Shown: positions 33,582 through 43,292 of the stretch, in pieces
Layout of the letters: the number at the start of each line of letters is the position of its first letter
Numbering within the stretch: position 1 is the first letter of the stretch
Source: CAZWBR01 sp964632305
Lineage (GTDB): Bacteria; Bacteroidota; Bacteroidia; Bacteroidales; Prolixibacteraceae
Direction of reading: 5' to 3'
DNA: 64,000 nucleotides
NCBI GenBank assembly: GCA_964632305.1
Contig: CAZWBR010000020.1
Coordinates: 1-64,000 of the forward strand
Notes under the pieces: generated by a model
Database searches by the model: none
What the model was told of the DNA's origin: nothing
The model's input: only the letters and a program-made list of their open reading frames with translations
Program-made: the position numbers and the translations under genes

Positions 33582-33618
33582 CTTTCCCAATGTCCGGTTA
33601 TTTTGGAAAAGTTATCTT
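33575..33618. terminator. Bidirectional terminator overlapping the EamA stop codon
   Basis: AAGATAACTTTCC (33575-33587) pairs with GGAAAAGTTATCTT (33605-33618). It separates the EamA gene (+) from the convergent GTPase gene (-). Confidence 0.65.
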
Positions 33619-33626
33619 CATTTCCC

Positions 33627-34970
33627 TTAAATCAGCTTCTTTCTTATACAAAAATCGCGGATTATCGAATCCAGTTTTGGTTGCCCGATCTCTTCCAGCT
33701 CGTAGGATACCCTGACCGTTGGTTTATTGATGCGGATCACCCTTCCCAAATCGATGGGGGTTCCGATAATCACCGCGTCACAATCGATGTGATTGATGGT
33801 CATCTCCAGATCGTGAACCTGTTGTGCCCCGTAGCCCATGGCCGGTAACACCGAACCTATTTCGGGATAAATCGTGAAGGTCTCGCCGATCTTCCCGACC
33901 ACGAAAGGTCGCGGATCGATAATTTCGGCCGCGCCAAACTTACGGGCTGCCACCACTCCTGCGCCGATCTTCATCTCACCATGGGTGAGGGTAGGACCGT
34001 CCTCCACGATCAGGACCCGTTTCCCCCGGATTAGTTCCGAATCCGAAGCCGTGACCGGAGAGGCGGCATCGACCACCATCGCCCGGGGATTAAGTTTCCC
34101 GATGTTTCGCCTGACCAGTTCCACACTGTCGGGATCGGCCGAATCGATCTTGTTAATCACGATCACGTCGGCCATCCGGATATTTACTTCGCCGGGATAG
34201 TAGGTCATCTCGGCCCCGGCCCTCAGCGGATCGGCAATGGTAATAGCCAGATCGGAATGGTAGAACGGAAAATCGTTATTCCCGCCATCCCAGACGATCA
34301 CGTCGCAACTGTTGGGATCACTTTCGGCGGCCCTGAGAATAGCCTCATAATCGACCCCGGCATAGATCACGTTACCCCGCACCACGTGAGGTTCGTACTC
34401 CTCCATCTCTTCAATGGTGCAGCGGTGAAGCTCCAGATCTTTGATCGTGGCAAAACGTTGAACCTTTTGGGCATTCAGATCGCCGTAGGGCATGGGGTGA
34501 CGGATGGCAATTACTTTTAACCCCAGCTTCATCAGTATTTCGATGACCTTACGCGATGTCTGGCTTTTCCCGGCCCCGGTCCGTACGGCGCAGACCGAGA
34601 TGACCGGTTTGGTGCTCTTCAGCATCGTCTCCGCCGGACCGGGCAACAGGAACGAAGCTCCGGCAGCATTCACCTCCGCCCCGAGGTTCATCACCTTCTG
34701 GTAAGAGGTGTCGCTGTAGGAGAAGATGCAGTCCTGAACCCCCTCTGCCTTAATCAGGGACGATAATTCTTTCTGCGCGTAGATAGGGATCCCATCCGGA
34801 TAGAGATCGGCCCCGGCCAATTCGGACGGATACCTGCGCCCGTCGATATCAGGGATCTGGTTGGCCGTAAAAGCGATGACCTGAAACTGCTGTTTCCCCC
34901 GGAACAGGGTATTGAAGTTATGGAAATCACGGCCTGCAGCGCCAATGATAATAACCTTTCTTCGGTCCAT
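33627..34970 (-). CDS. Cyclic 2,3-diphosphoglycerate synthetase-like GTPase
   Basis: 447 residues. N-terminal Rossmann-like part (RRKVIIIGAAGRDFHNFN, about 4-20), then a P-loop domain with VRTGAGKSQTSR (Lys135 in the P-loop), NKIDSAD (NKxD-type base recognition), and VWDGGNNDFPFY. This set is typical of proteins annotated as cyclic 2,3-diphosphoglycerate synthetase-like, common outside methanogens with uncertain role. It is divergently transcribed from the AcpH-like gene, with a good promoter on each strand. Confidence 0.8.
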   Translation of the reverse strand: MDRRKVIIIGAAGRDFHNFNTLFRGKQQFQVIAFTANQIPDIDGRRYPSELAGADLYPDGIPIYAQKELSSLIKAEGVQDCIFSYSDTSYQKVMNLGAEVNAAGASFLLPGPAETMLKSTKPVISVCAVRTGAGKSQTSRKVIEILMKLGLKVIAIRHPMPYGDLNAQKVQRFATIKDLELHRCTIEEMEEYEPHVVRGNVIYAGVDYEAILRAAESDPNSCDVIVWDGGNNDFPFYHSDLAITIADPLRAGAEMTYYPGEVNIRMADVIVINKIDSADPDSVELVRRNIGKLNPRAMVVDAASPVTASDSELIRGKRVLIVEDGPTLTHGEMKIGAGVVAARKFGAAEIIDPRPFVVGKIGETFTIYPEIGSVLPAMGYGAQQVHDLEMTINHIDCDAVIIGTPIDLGRVIRINKPTVRVSYELEEIGQPKLDSIIRDFCIRKKLI

Positions 34971-35007
34971 ACGTATTAATTTAAGTTAGTTGACATGGTA
35001 TAATATA

Positions 35008-35037
35008 CAAAATTATTTTTGAAATAAAACTGACAAA
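35008..35037 (-). promoter_or_regulatory. Promoter of the cPGS-like GTPase gene
   Basis: On the minus strand TTTG (35034-35037), 18 bp, then TAATTTTG (35008-35015), both exact to consensus; about 38 bp before the ATG. Confidence 0.7.
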
Positions 35038-35051
35038 ATAGATTAGTTTTG
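35018..35051 (+). promoter_or_regulatory. Promoter of the AcpH-like gene
   Basis: TTTG (35018-35021), 22 bp, then TAGTTTTG (35044-35051). It overlaps the divergent promoter, so the two genes may be competitively expressed. Confidence 0.55.
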
Positions 35052-35139
35052 AGCCGATAAACAGGTGATCCGTTTAGGTTTAAACCTGAATATTCCTGTT
35101 GTTAAGAATGAAGTAGTATTTGATGAGTTTTACGATCTG

Positions 35140-35763
35140 ATGAATTATCTCGCGCACATCTATCTCTCCGGCGAATCGGAACAAATCCAGTTGGGTAATT
35201 TCATTGGGGATTACGTGAAAGGAAACCGGTATGCCGATTATCCGGATGGAATACGACAAGGCATTCTCCTTCATCGGCACATTGATCATTTTACCGACCA
35301 TCACCCCGTCGTGCAGGATTGTAACTCTTTATTGAGGAGTGGTTACGGGAAACATGCCGGGATTGTTACCGATATCTTTTTTGACCATTTCCTGGCTTCA
35401 AAGTGGAGCGATTATTCCAACGATCAGTTACTCTCTTTTACCCGGCGGTTTCATGCCGTATTGCTTCATCATTTTACCCTTCTCCCCACGAGGGTGAAAT
35501 TGTTTCTGCCGTTTATGATCCAGCACAAACGGCTCTATTCCTATGCTGAACTTTCGGGGATCGAACGGTCGCTGCTGATCATGGGGCAACGCACCTCCCT
35601 GCCTGAGAATTCTGCCTATGCCATCGATCTCCTGAAAAGGGAATACGCTTTCTTATCATCGGCTTTCGGAGAGTTCTTTTCCGAATTGATAGAGTATGTC
35701 GAGGCTGAAGGCGGTTATCGGATTAGCCGCCCCCATTCGAATCATCGGGACGGAGATTTATAA
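35140..35763 (+). CDS. ACP phosphodiesterase-like protein (AcpH/DUF479)
   Basis: 207 residues from MNYLAHIYLSG, the conserved start of the family; a GTG 75 nt upstream is less likely. Family landmarks: GNFIGDYVKG, GILLHRHIDHFTDHHPVV (metal-binding His/Asp set) and VTDIFFDHFLASKW. AcpH removes the 4'-phosphopantetheine from acyl carrier protein. Alpha-helical HD-like fold. Stands alone. The C-terminus is followed by repeat element copy 2. Confidence 0.88.
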   Translation: MNYLAHIYLSGESEQIQLGNFIGDYVKGNRYADYPDGIRQGILLHRHIDHFTDHHPVVQDCNSLLRSGYGKHAGIVTDIFFDHFLASKWSDYSNDQLLSFTRRFHAVLLHHFTLLPTRVKLFLPFMIQHKRLYSYAELSGIERSLLIMGQRTSLPENSAYAIDLLKREYAFLSSAFGEFFSELIEYVEAEGGYRISRPHSNHRDGDL

Positions 35764-35833
35764 AACGTAAAACAACCTTCTTTACCCTTCAGGTTAAATC
35801 CCTGATCTGCCCGTACCAACACCTTCCTATGAA

Positions 35834-35912
35834 CATGGTTTCTCTTACATTTCTCTAAGGTTTCTGTAACCGAGCATACAGGAACCTTGGAGGAACCTAA
35901 GAGAAACCATAG
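35834..35912. repeat. 11-bp-periodic inverted repeat element, copy 2
   Basis: Left arm 11-mers CATGGTTTCTC, TTACATTTCTC, TAAGGTTTCTG (35834-35866); right arm AGGAACCTTGG, AGGAACCTAAG, AGAAACCATAG (35880-35912). The arms are reverse-complementary over most of their length around a 13-bp centre. Sister of 12700-12789. Confidence 0.8.
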
Positions 35913-36012
35913 AGATACCCCGACGCAAACCCGGTGTTGAAGCGAAGATGGTTTGGGTATTATCAGATTTCACGGGCCGGACGGAACCGATTTGCCGGCA
36001 CCTGAAAAGAGG

Positions 36013-37287
36013 CTATTCCTGGAAGAAAAACTTCTCTTCGCCAAAGGCTGGTTTCAGGTCGGAGATCCAGATCGCATCGGGGTTGTAACGGGCGAAGAAG
36101 GGGCGGTTGGTCCAGTCGGGATTTCGGCCCTGGATCATATTGAGCACGAAGACCTTTTCGCCGTATATTTCAGTGATGCCGATAATGCGAACCTTGCCCG
36201 GTTCGCACGACATGCTTGGGCCGCGGACGGTCCGGCAAATACCGCTGACCTGCATGTAAGCCTCGCGGAAGATATGCCATGCCTTCTCCAGTTTAATTGC
36301 GAAGTAATCCTGGGCTCCGGTATCCCTCGCGATAAACATATAGTAAGGGATGATCCGCATATTGACCTGGAGGCGCCACATTTGTGCCCATACATTTGGG
36401 TCATCGTTGATATTACGCAGCAGGGGCGACTGTGAACGGATTTGTGCCCCAACGGACAAGAGGTTGGCCACGGCTTCCCGCACTGCTTCGGTTTTCAGTG
36501 CGTTGGGATGATTGAAATGGGCCATGATGCTGAGGTTGATCCCTTTGGAGGTCACTTTTTTAAAGAGGGCGAGCAGTTCGGGAGCGTCGGGGTCAGAGGT
36601 GAAGCGATAGGGCCAGTAAGTCAGGGCTTTGGTGCCTATGCGAATGGTTTGAATGTTTTTCAGTCCGGCATCCAGGATGGTGTTGATGTACATCTCGAAA
36701 TGGTGGGTTTTCATTACCGCCGGATCGCCTCCTGTGATGAGAATATCGGTGATTTCGGGGTGTTCCCTGAGGTAGTCGATCATGAGTCCCGTTTCTTTCA
36801 GGGCGAATTTCAGGTCGTGGAGGGTGAATTGGGGCCAGCGAAAACAGAAGGTACAAAAGGCATGGCAGGTTTGGCCCTGGTTGGGGAAGAAGAGCAGTGT
36901 CTCCCGGTATTTGTGCTGCAAACCCTTAAGTTTTAATCCGCATAATTCAGGAACATTGGCTTCCTGGTTGGCCGGGTTAGGATTAAGTTCCCGTCGGATA
37001 TGGTCGACCACCACCTTTAATTCATTAGGGTTAGCTCCGTTTTTCAGCAAGCCGGCTACCTGGTTGAAATATTCTGTTTTCAGCATTCCTTTTTGGGGAA
37101 AGGTGAGGATAAAAAAGGGATCCTTTTCAAAATTGGTCCAGTCAATTAATTGGTCTATTACGTAATTACTGACCTTGAAGGGAAGGACGTGGCCTACCAC
37201 TTCGATGTCGAATTTTTGTTCTTCCGTCAGGTAATCCATTTGGGGAATGGTTCGGAAATTGGATAATGTAAATGCTTGATACTTCAT
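36013..37287 (-). CDS. KamA-like radical SAM aminomutase family protein
   Basis: 424 residues. The [4Fe-4S]-SAM motif CxxxCxxC is Cys141-Cys145-Cys148 in QTCHAFCTFCFRWPQF, followed by DILITGGDPAVM (GGE-like) as in lysine 2,3-aminomutases. The N-terminal about 110 residues and C-terminal HIPYYMF-type segment (RIIPYYMFIARDTG) fit the family. The canonical PLP-lysine region is not evident to me, so the substrate may not be lysine. Cytoplasmic, monocistronic. Confidence 0.8.
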   Translation of the reverse strand: MKYQAFTLSNFRTIPQMDYLTEEQKFDIEVVGHVLPFKVSNYVIDQLIDWTNFEKDPFFILTFPQKGMLKTEYFNQVAGLLKNGANPNELKVVVDHIRRELNPNPANQEANVPELCGLKLKGLQHKYRETLLFFPNQGQTCHAFCTFCFRWPQFTLHDLKFALKETGLMIDYLREHPEITDILITGGDPAVMKTHHFEMYINTILDAGLKNIQTIRIGTKALTYWPYRFTSDPDAPELLALFKKVTSKGINLSIMAHFNHPNALKTEAVREAVANLLSVGAQIRSQSPLLRNINDDPNVWAQMWRLQVNMRIIPYYMFIARDTGAQDYFAIKLEKAWHIFREAYMQVSGICRTVRGPSMSCEPGKVRIIGITEIYGEKVFVLNMIQGRNPDWTNRPFFARYNPDAIWISDLKPAFGEEKFFFQE

Positions 37288-37552
37288 GCAATAATAATTT
37301 TTGGCCCAATGGCGGGCGGATTTTGAAATGGCATTTGAAAAACAAGGATCCTGTAAGGTGCAGGATATTAGCCATTTGTAACTAAAACTAACCTTTGCAT
37401 GTAAATATAGTGATTTTGAACCCCTTCACCAAAAGTTCAGACCGAAAAATCAGTTCGGAATCAAATATGTCACCACTTCCGGCCAATGTTGATTGGTGGA
37501 TAGTGGTTTGATATTTAATCCTTTAAATGGAATATTTGTGCTGATCTTATTG

Positions 37553-38977
37553 TTACCTCAGATTTTCCGACCGGCTGGCATCCAGACGGAGGAAGATAAA
37601 GAGAAGGATGGTAAAGGCCCATAACGAAGAGCCACCATAGCTGAAGAAGGGGAGGGGGATCCCGATTACGGGGGCCAGCCCTATGGTCATCGAGATATTG
37701 ACCGCGAAGTGGAAGAAGAGGATCCCGGCTACTCCGTAACCATAAACCCGGCTGAAGGTCGATCGTTGCCGTTCGGCCAGACTGATCAGGCGGATCAATA
37801 ACCCCAGGAAAAGAAGGACCACGACCGTGGTTCCGACGAAGCCCCACTCTTCGCCAACGGTACAGAAAATAAAGTCGGTACTCTGTTCGGGAACGAAATT
37901 ATACTTGGTTTGGGTTCCTTTCAGGAAACCTTTTCCCAGCAAGCCACCCGAGCCAATGGCGATTTTCGATTGGTTGACATTATACCCGGCTCCCAGAGGG
38001 TCAGAACTGATTCCCAGCAGCTCATCGATACGCTCGCGTTGGTGCGATTCCAGTATGTTGGAATAGAAATAGTTGACCGACATGGTGATCCCGATGGAGA
38101 AGATGAAAAACAGGATAATCATCAATACCTGCCGGATATGGTTTTTTAGACCGTAGATGATGAAAATCAATGAGGTGATCACGGTAACGATCAGCAACAG
38201 ATGAAAATTGGAGGCGCCCATGCTGAAGAGATGGTTGGCTCCCCAGAGTAATCCGTATAATACCCCGACAATCAAAGATCCGCGGATTGCTTCTCTGCTG
38301 CTTTGACGCAGCACTCCAAATGCCAGGACCGATACGGCAACAAGGAACAACAGGATTTTAAAGGGATCCCAGACCAGGGCCAAAACAAAGAGTACGGCTG
38401 CTGCAAACCCCCAGAAAAGCACCATTCCGGTTAATCCTTCGCGGTAGAAGATCAGGATAAAGACTGAATAGACCAGGGCGGAACCGGTATCGTTCTGGAA
38501 TATAATCAGTATGGCAGGAAAAGCAATCAGGGCTCCCAGGACAAGAAAAGACCTGGGTTCATTCATCTTGAAGTTAAACTGGCTAATGTATTTGGCTATC
38601 GCCAGGTTGGTGGCAAATTTACCCAACTCGGCGGGCTGCAAGGCCACACTCCCGACTTCGAACCAGGCGCGGGCCCCGTTGACCTCTTTCCCCAGGAAGA
38701 GGACCAGGATCAGTAACAGGATGGTTAATCCGTAAAAATGGAAGGCAAAAGCAACAAAGAATTTACTGTCGACCAGCAGGACCGCGACGGCTAAAAATAA
38801 CCCGGCAATCAGAAAGATCATCTGTTTCCCGTAGCGTTGCGTAAGGTCAAAAATACTTTGATGCTCCTCGTCGAAAACCGCGGCATAGATGTTGATCCAT
38901 CCCATAAAGATCATCACCAGATAAATGGCTACGGTGATCCAATCCAGGTTCAGTAATATGTTATCCCTGCTTTTCAA
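37553..38977 (-). CDS. rodA: RodA peptidoglycan glycosyltransferase
   Basis: 474-residue SEDS protein with about ten transmembrane helices. It polymerises glycan strands from lipid II with PBP2 in lateral wall growth. Signature segments: GTQTKYNFVPEQSTDFIFCTVGEEWGF (extracellular loop 4) and PVIGIPLPFFSYGGSS near the C-terminus. Longer than E. coli RodA, with an extra membrane stretch about 190-300, as in other Bacteroidota. Overlaps the mrdA stop by 4 nt. Confidence 0.95.
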   Translation of the reverse strand: MKSRDNILLNLDWITVAIYLVMIFMGWINIYAAVFDEEHQSIFDLTQRYGKQMIFLIAGLFLAVAVLLVDSKFFVAFAFHFYGLTILLLILVLFLGKEVNGARAWFEVGSVALQPAELGKFATNLAIAKYISQFNFKMNEPRSFLVLGALIAFPAILIIFQNDTGSALVYSVFILIFYREGLTGMVLFWGFAAAVLFVLALVWDPFKILLFLVAVSVLAFGVLRQSSREAIRGSLIVGVLYGLLWGANHLFSMGASNFHLLLIVTVITSLIFIIYGLKNHIRQVLMIILFFIFSIGITMSVNYFYSNILESHQRERIDELLGISSDPLGAGYNVNQSKIAIGSGGLLGKGFLKGTQTKYNFVPEQSTDFIFCTVGEEWGFVGTTVVVLLFLGLLIRLISLAERQRSTFSRVYGYGVAGILFFHFAVNISMTIGLAPVIGIPLPFFSYGGSSLWAFTILLFIFLRLDASRSENLR

Positions 38978-40806
38978 TCTCCTCCCTCCAAATTTATAGA
39001 GTTCAACAGGTCTGAATTCAACATGCTGTCCTCAAGATATTTTCTTCTTGGCGCGATAGAATCGCACAAATATTTTTCAATGATCAGGCTGGCGATCGGG
39101 GCGGCATATCTCGATCCCCAGACTCCCTGCTCAACATATACGGCTATCGCGATTTTCGGGTTGTATTTCGGGGCGAAAGCGACAAAGGCGGAGTGGGCCT
39201 CGCCATGGGGGTTCTGAACGGTACCGGTCTTCCCGCAGACGATCACGCTGTCGAGTTTCGCCGTGGCCCGGGCTGTTCCCGATTGAACCACCTGCTCCAT
39301 CCCGTTGACCACGATCTCAGCCATATCGCTCCTGATCTGGGTGACATGTTTTTCAAACTCCAGCGGTTGTTCAGTACGGTCGTAATTCTGTATTTTTTTT
39401 ACAACATGAGGGGCGATGTAATAACCCCGGTTGGCGATGAGAGAGACCATGTTTGCCAGTTGGAGCGGAGTGAGCAACAGTTCGCCCTGCCCGATGGACA
39501 ACGATCGGATCGTCATTACGTTCCAATGGTTTTTTCCAAAATAACGGTCGTAATAGGAGGCTTTGGGAATGCTTCCGGATGTTTCAGCCGCCAGATCCCC
39601 TCCGATTTTTTTCCCGAACCCCAAATCGAGAATATGATTGCGCCAGGCTTCGAACCCTTCTTCCGAAGTAGGGTATTTGTTGATGGTTGCCCTGAAAGCC
39701 TGAAAGAAATAGGCATTGCAGGATTCCCGAATAGCGGCGGTCAAACCGAGCGGAGTCTCATGATTATGAGTGCACTTGATAGGCGAAGAAGCCGGTCCGT
39801 GGCATGAGAAGCGGATGTAATCGCTGATTACCCCCTCTTCAAGACCCACTAAGGCATTTGCCAGTTTGAAGGTTGATCCTGGGGGATAGGAGGAAGAGAT
39901 GGCCCTGTTCAACATCGGTTTTAACGGATCATTGAGCAGAGTCCTGTAGTTTTTTGTTCGTTCGCGACCGATAAACATGCCCGGGTCGAACGATGGGGCA
40001 CTGGCTAAAACCAGGATCTCCCCGGTGGCTGGTTCAATGGCTACGATACTTCCCACTTTTCCGGCAAGGAGTCGCTCAGCATAACGTTGTAAGTCGGCAT
40101 CGAGGGTCGAGATCAGGTTTTTCCCGATCATGGCCGCCGTATCCAGTTTCCCGTTTTCAAACGATCCTTTCTCCCGGTTATGCACATCAACCATCCTGTA
40201 GTTGATCCCTTTAATCCCGCGCAGTTCTTCTTCGTAGGATTGTTCGATACCTATCTTCCCGATATAGTCGCCACTCTCGTAATAGGGGTTCTTATCAATT
40301 TGATTTTGATCAACCTCACCAACATAACCCAGAATGTGCGCGGCAATCAGGTCGGGATACTGACGCAGGGTACGGGCCTGGATGTAGAATCCGGGGTATT
40401 TAAAGAGTTGCTCCTGAAGGATGGCGTATCGCTGGGAGGAGAGCTGTTTGATGATGGCGCTGGGCTTATATTTCGAATAGGCCCGTGCTTTCTTCAATTC
40501 GGTCACCAATTCTTCTTTCTCTACTCCGACAATGCGGCAGAAAGCCAGGGTATCGAAGGGCTTCATCTCTCTGGGGATGACCTGAACGTCGTAAGCCGCC
40601 TGGTTATAAACCAGAAGTTTGCCGTTACGGTCATAGATCAGTCCCCGGGCCGGATAGTTTACTACCCTTCGCAGCACGTTACTGGCTGCAGAGATCTTAT
40701 AGGAGGGGTCGAGCACCTGGATAAAGAAGAGGCGTAACACGATGATCAGGGCGGTCACGCTGAAGATGCCCATCAATAAGTATTTCCGTTTGGTATATGT
40801 ATCCAC
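38974..40806 (-). CDS. mrdA: Penicillin-binding protein 2
   Basis: 610 residues: one N-terminal transmembrane helix (about 9-29), the pedestal/dimerisation domain (RRVVNYPARGLIYDRNGKLL), then transpeptidase. Active-site serine motif STFK (Ser311 to Lys314 in SYPPGSTFK), SxN-type motif in ESCNAYF, KTG motif in VCGKTGTVQN. Cross-links peptidoglycan with RodA. Operon mreB-mreC-mreD-mrdA-rodA, all on the minus strand with short gaps. Confidence 0.95.
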   Translation of the reverse strand: MDTYTKRKYLLMGIFSVTALIIVLRLFFIQVLDPSYKISAASNVLRRVVNYPARGLIYDRNGKLLVYNQAAYDVQVIPREMKPFDTLAFCRIVGVEKEELVTELKKARAYSKYKPSAIIKQLSSQRYAILQEQLFKYPGFYIQARTLRQYPDLIAAHILGYVGEVDQNQIDKNPYYESGDYIGKIGIEQSYEEELRGIKGINYRMVDVHNREKGSFENGKLDTAAMIGKNLISTLDADLQRYAERLLAGKVGSIVAIEPATGEILVLASAPSFDPGMFIGRERTKNYRTLLNDPLKPMLNRAISSSYPPGSTFKLANALVGLEEGVISDYIRFSCHGPASSPIKCTHNHETPLGLTAAIRESCNAYFFQAFRATINKYPTSEEGFEAWRNHILDLGFGKKIGGDLAAETSGSIPKASYYDRYFGKNHWNVMTIRSLSIGQGELLLTPLQLANMVSLIANRGYYIAPHVVKKIQNYDRTEQPLEFEKHVTQIRSDMAEIVVNGMEQVVQSGTARATAKLDSVIVCGKTGTVQNPHGEAHSAFVAFAPKYNPKIAIAVYVEQGVWGSRYAAPIASLIIEKYLCDSIAPRRKYLEDSMLNSDLLNSINLEGGD

Positions 40807-40826
40807 CTCTTTCCCAGGTTATAAGA

Positions 40827-41333
40827 TTATTTTCTGAAAAACAGAAACTGGCTCAAAACTATTAAAATAATAGTAAAAACAGAACTTAAAACGGCACGAA
40901 GTAATGTGAATAATATGCCCTGAAATGTAAAGGCTTCGACCATGAAGAGGAAGAGATGGTGGATCACGACCATGATCGCGGTATAGCCGGTAAACCATTG
41001 CAGGCTCATATTGGCCACGCGTGGTTCGGCTGCCGATTCCAGCGTTTCACGGGAGGAGATCAGCGAAAGGATCCCGGGCCGGATATAGGCCAACAGAACC
41101 GAAGCTGCCGCATGGACCCCCAGGGTATTATTGAAGGCGTCGATCGTGAGTCCCAAGAGGAAAGCCAGCAGTAACAGGACCGACCGATTGGTTTCGAAAG
41201 GCAATAACAGGATAAAGAGGATGTAGAAGAACGGGGAAATTGTCCGTAATATCAGGATATTGTTGAATACGAGAACCTGAAGGACCACCGCAACGACAAA
41301 GACCAACGAATATTTCAGTGCATTAATTATCAT
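40827..41333 (-). CDS. mreD: Rod shape-determining protein MreD
   Basis: 168 residues starting at MIINALKYS (an upstream Met would lengthen it by six residues). Five or six hydrophobic segments cover almost the whole chain, as expected of this small integral membrane protein. Identified mainly by position between mreC and mrdA and by membrane profile, since the sequence itself is poorly conserved. Its start overlaps mreC by 11 nt. Confidence 0.88.
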   Translation of the reverse strand: MIINALKYSLVFVVAVVLQVLVFNNILILRTISPFFYILFILLLPFETNRSVLLLLAFLLGLTIDAFNNTLGVHAAASVLLAYIRPGILSLISSRETLESAAEPRVANMSLQWFTGYTAIMVVIHHLFLFMVEAFTFQGILFTLLRAVLSSVFTIILIVLSQFLFFRK

Positions 41334-42195
41334 TGCTATTTTGCGATTCAAGTTGAATAATTTCCTGCCTGTGTTTATTTTCCACCAGGGAAACTTCTAC
41401 CAAACTCTTAAAATCGGCTGCCAGGGTCACTTCTATCTTGTAGAAGTTGCTCCCGCTCCCGATCGAAAAATCAGAGATGGTCCCAATCATCAACCCTTCC
41501 GGGAAACTGGAAGAGAAACCGGTTGTAATAATGGTATCCCCATTCTGAACCGGGACATGATAAGGAATCTCGTTAAGCTGAACTTTTCGGTAGTCCTTCC
41601 CGTCCCACGAAAGGGAGCCGAAAAAATCGTTGCTCTTGATCTTGGCACTGATTTTCCAGCGATCGTTCAGCATCGAAATGGCGGTACTGTAATTGTCGGA
41701 AACATTGGTAATCAATCCTACGATCTTACCTGCCGAGATAACCCCCATATCGGGTCTTACCCCATGTCTGCGACCTTTGTTGATCGTGATAAAATTGTGC
41801 CGCTGGTTAACTGAATTATTGATAACCCGCGCCGTGGTAAAGGCATAGACCATCTTTCTCAGCGAATCCCCTTTCAGCGTGTCGATAGGAGTCATGTCCA
41901 GTGGTACTTCAAGGTTTCCAACGGTCATGTTGTTCCGGTGGATATAGTGTTGAAGCGTGGTGCGAAGTCGTACATTTTCCTGGATCAACTCACTGTTTGC
42001 CGCCTTAAGGTCAAAAAACTGGGTCGCCGTTGAGAATTGTTCGTAAATCGAACCGGTAAGAAAATTACTCGATGTTAGGAAACGGGCACGCTGATAATTG
42101 TTGTAGCTAACAACCATCGACAGCGAAATGAGCTCCAGTATCAGGAATATAAAAACATAATGATACCTGAGTATTATTCTTATTAAGTTCCTCAT
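41323..42195 (-). CDS. mreC: Rod shape-determining protein MreC
   Basis: 290 residues: a short cytoplasmic N-terminus, one transmembrane helix (about 10-30), a coiled coil (about 60-85, LKAANSELIQENVRLRTTL), then two beta-rich domains (ARVINNSVNQRHNFITINKGRRHGVRPDMGV, VGLITNVSDNYSTAISMLND). Links MreB to the synthases in the periplasm. Confidence 0.95.
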   Translation of the reverse strand: MRNLIRIILRYHYVFIFLILELISLSMVVSYNNYQRARFLTSSNFLTGSIYEQFSTATQFFDLKAANSELIQENVRLRTTLQHYIHRNNMTVGNLEVPLDMTPIDTLKGDSLRKMVYAFTTARVINNSVNQRHNFITINKGRRHGVRPDMGVISAGKIVGLITNVSDNYSTAISMLNDRWKISAKIKSNDFFGSLSWDGKDYRKVQLNEIPYHVPVQNGDTIITTGFSSSFPEGLMIGTISDFSIGSGSNFYKIEVTLAADFKSLVEVSLVENKHRQEIIQLESQNSNDN

Positions 42196-42236
42196 AAGCG
42201 ATAGGAAAGAGACAGATGCCTTACCTGGTTATGGTG

Positions 42237-43259
42237 TTAACGAAGCAGGAATGAGAATTTATCAACGTTCTTCAGGGCAACACCTGTTCCTCGGGCTACT
42301 GCCCTGAGCGGATCTTCGGCAATCCTGAACGGGATATTGATCTTATCATATAATCTCTTGTCCAATCCGCGAAGCAACGCTCCGCCACCTGCCAGCCAGA
42401 TACCGCGGTTCACAATATCGGCATAGAGCTCAGGCGGGGTCTGTTCCAACGCACTCAAGATGGCGGTTTCAATCTTGGAGATCGATTTATCGAGGCAGTG
42501 GGCAATTTCCTGATAGGATACCGGTACTTCTACCGGAAGCGCTGTCATCTGGTTTGGCCCCTGAACGATAAAATCAGCCGGTGGCTCATCCAGTTCAGAT
42601 ATTGCAGCCCCTACATTGATTTTGATCTCCTCGGCTGTTCTCTCACCGATCTTGATATTATGCTGATGACGCATATATTCCATGATGTCATTGGTCAGGT
42701 CATCGCCGGCGATGCGGATCGATTTGTTGGTCACGATACCTCCAAGGGAGATAACCGCGATTTCAGTGGTTCCCCCACCGATATCGACCACCATGTTGCC
42801 TTCCGGCGCTTCGACATCCAACCCAATCCCGATGGCGGCTGCCATTGGTTCATAGATCATGTAAACATCGCGGCCACCGGCATGTTCTGATGAGTCGCGT
42901 ACCGCACGGATCTCAACTTCTGTCGATCCTGAAGGGATACAGACCACCATTTTAAGCGCGGGCGAAAAGAACTTGCTCTTGGGATTGATCATTTTAATCA
43001 TCCCGCGGATCATCTGTTCTGCCGCGTTGAAGTCAGCGATCACTCCATCGCGCAATGGACGGATCGTCTTCAGGTTGGCATGTGTCTTGCCCTGCATCTG
43101 GCGGGCTTTTTCACCGATAGCCACCAGCTTCTCTGTCTTCATATCGATGGTTACAACCGATGGCTCATCAACCACTACTTTCCCGTTGTGTATGATGATG
43201 GTATTGGCTGTTCCAAGATCAATAGCAATCTCCTGTGTGAGAAATGAAAATAAACCCAT
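42237..43259 (-). CDS. mreB: Rod shape-determining protein MreB
   Basis: 340 residues, actin fold, cytoplasmic. Phosphate-1 motif DLGTANTIIIHNGK (about 13-26), connect and phosphate-2 region MVVDIGGGTTEIAVIS (about 160-175), and GIWLAGGGALLRGLD (adenosine). Polymerises along the membrane and positions the elongasome. First gene of the mre operon. Overlap with purH is avoided by a 33-bp gap, so purH transcription may continue into mreB. Confidence 0.97.
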   Translation of the reverse strand: MGLFSFLTQEIAIDLGTANTIIIHNGKVVVDEPSVVTIDMKTEKLVAIGEKARQMQGKTHANLKTIRPLRDGVIADFNAAEQMIRGMIKMINPKSKFFSPALKMVVCIPSGSTEVEIRAVRDSSEHAGGRDVYMIYEPMAAAIGIGLDVEAPEGNMVVDIGGGTTEIAVISLGGIVTNKSIRIAGDDLTNDIMEYMRHQHNIKIGERTAEEIKINVGAAISELDEPPADFIVQGPNQMTALPVEVPVSYQEIAHCLDKSISKIETAILSALEQTPPELYADIVNRGIWLAGGGALLRGLDKRLYDKINIPFRIAEDPLRAVARGTGVALKNVDKFSFLLR

Positions 43260-43292
43260 CTGTTTTTATTTCTTTAATTCGATTATGATCTG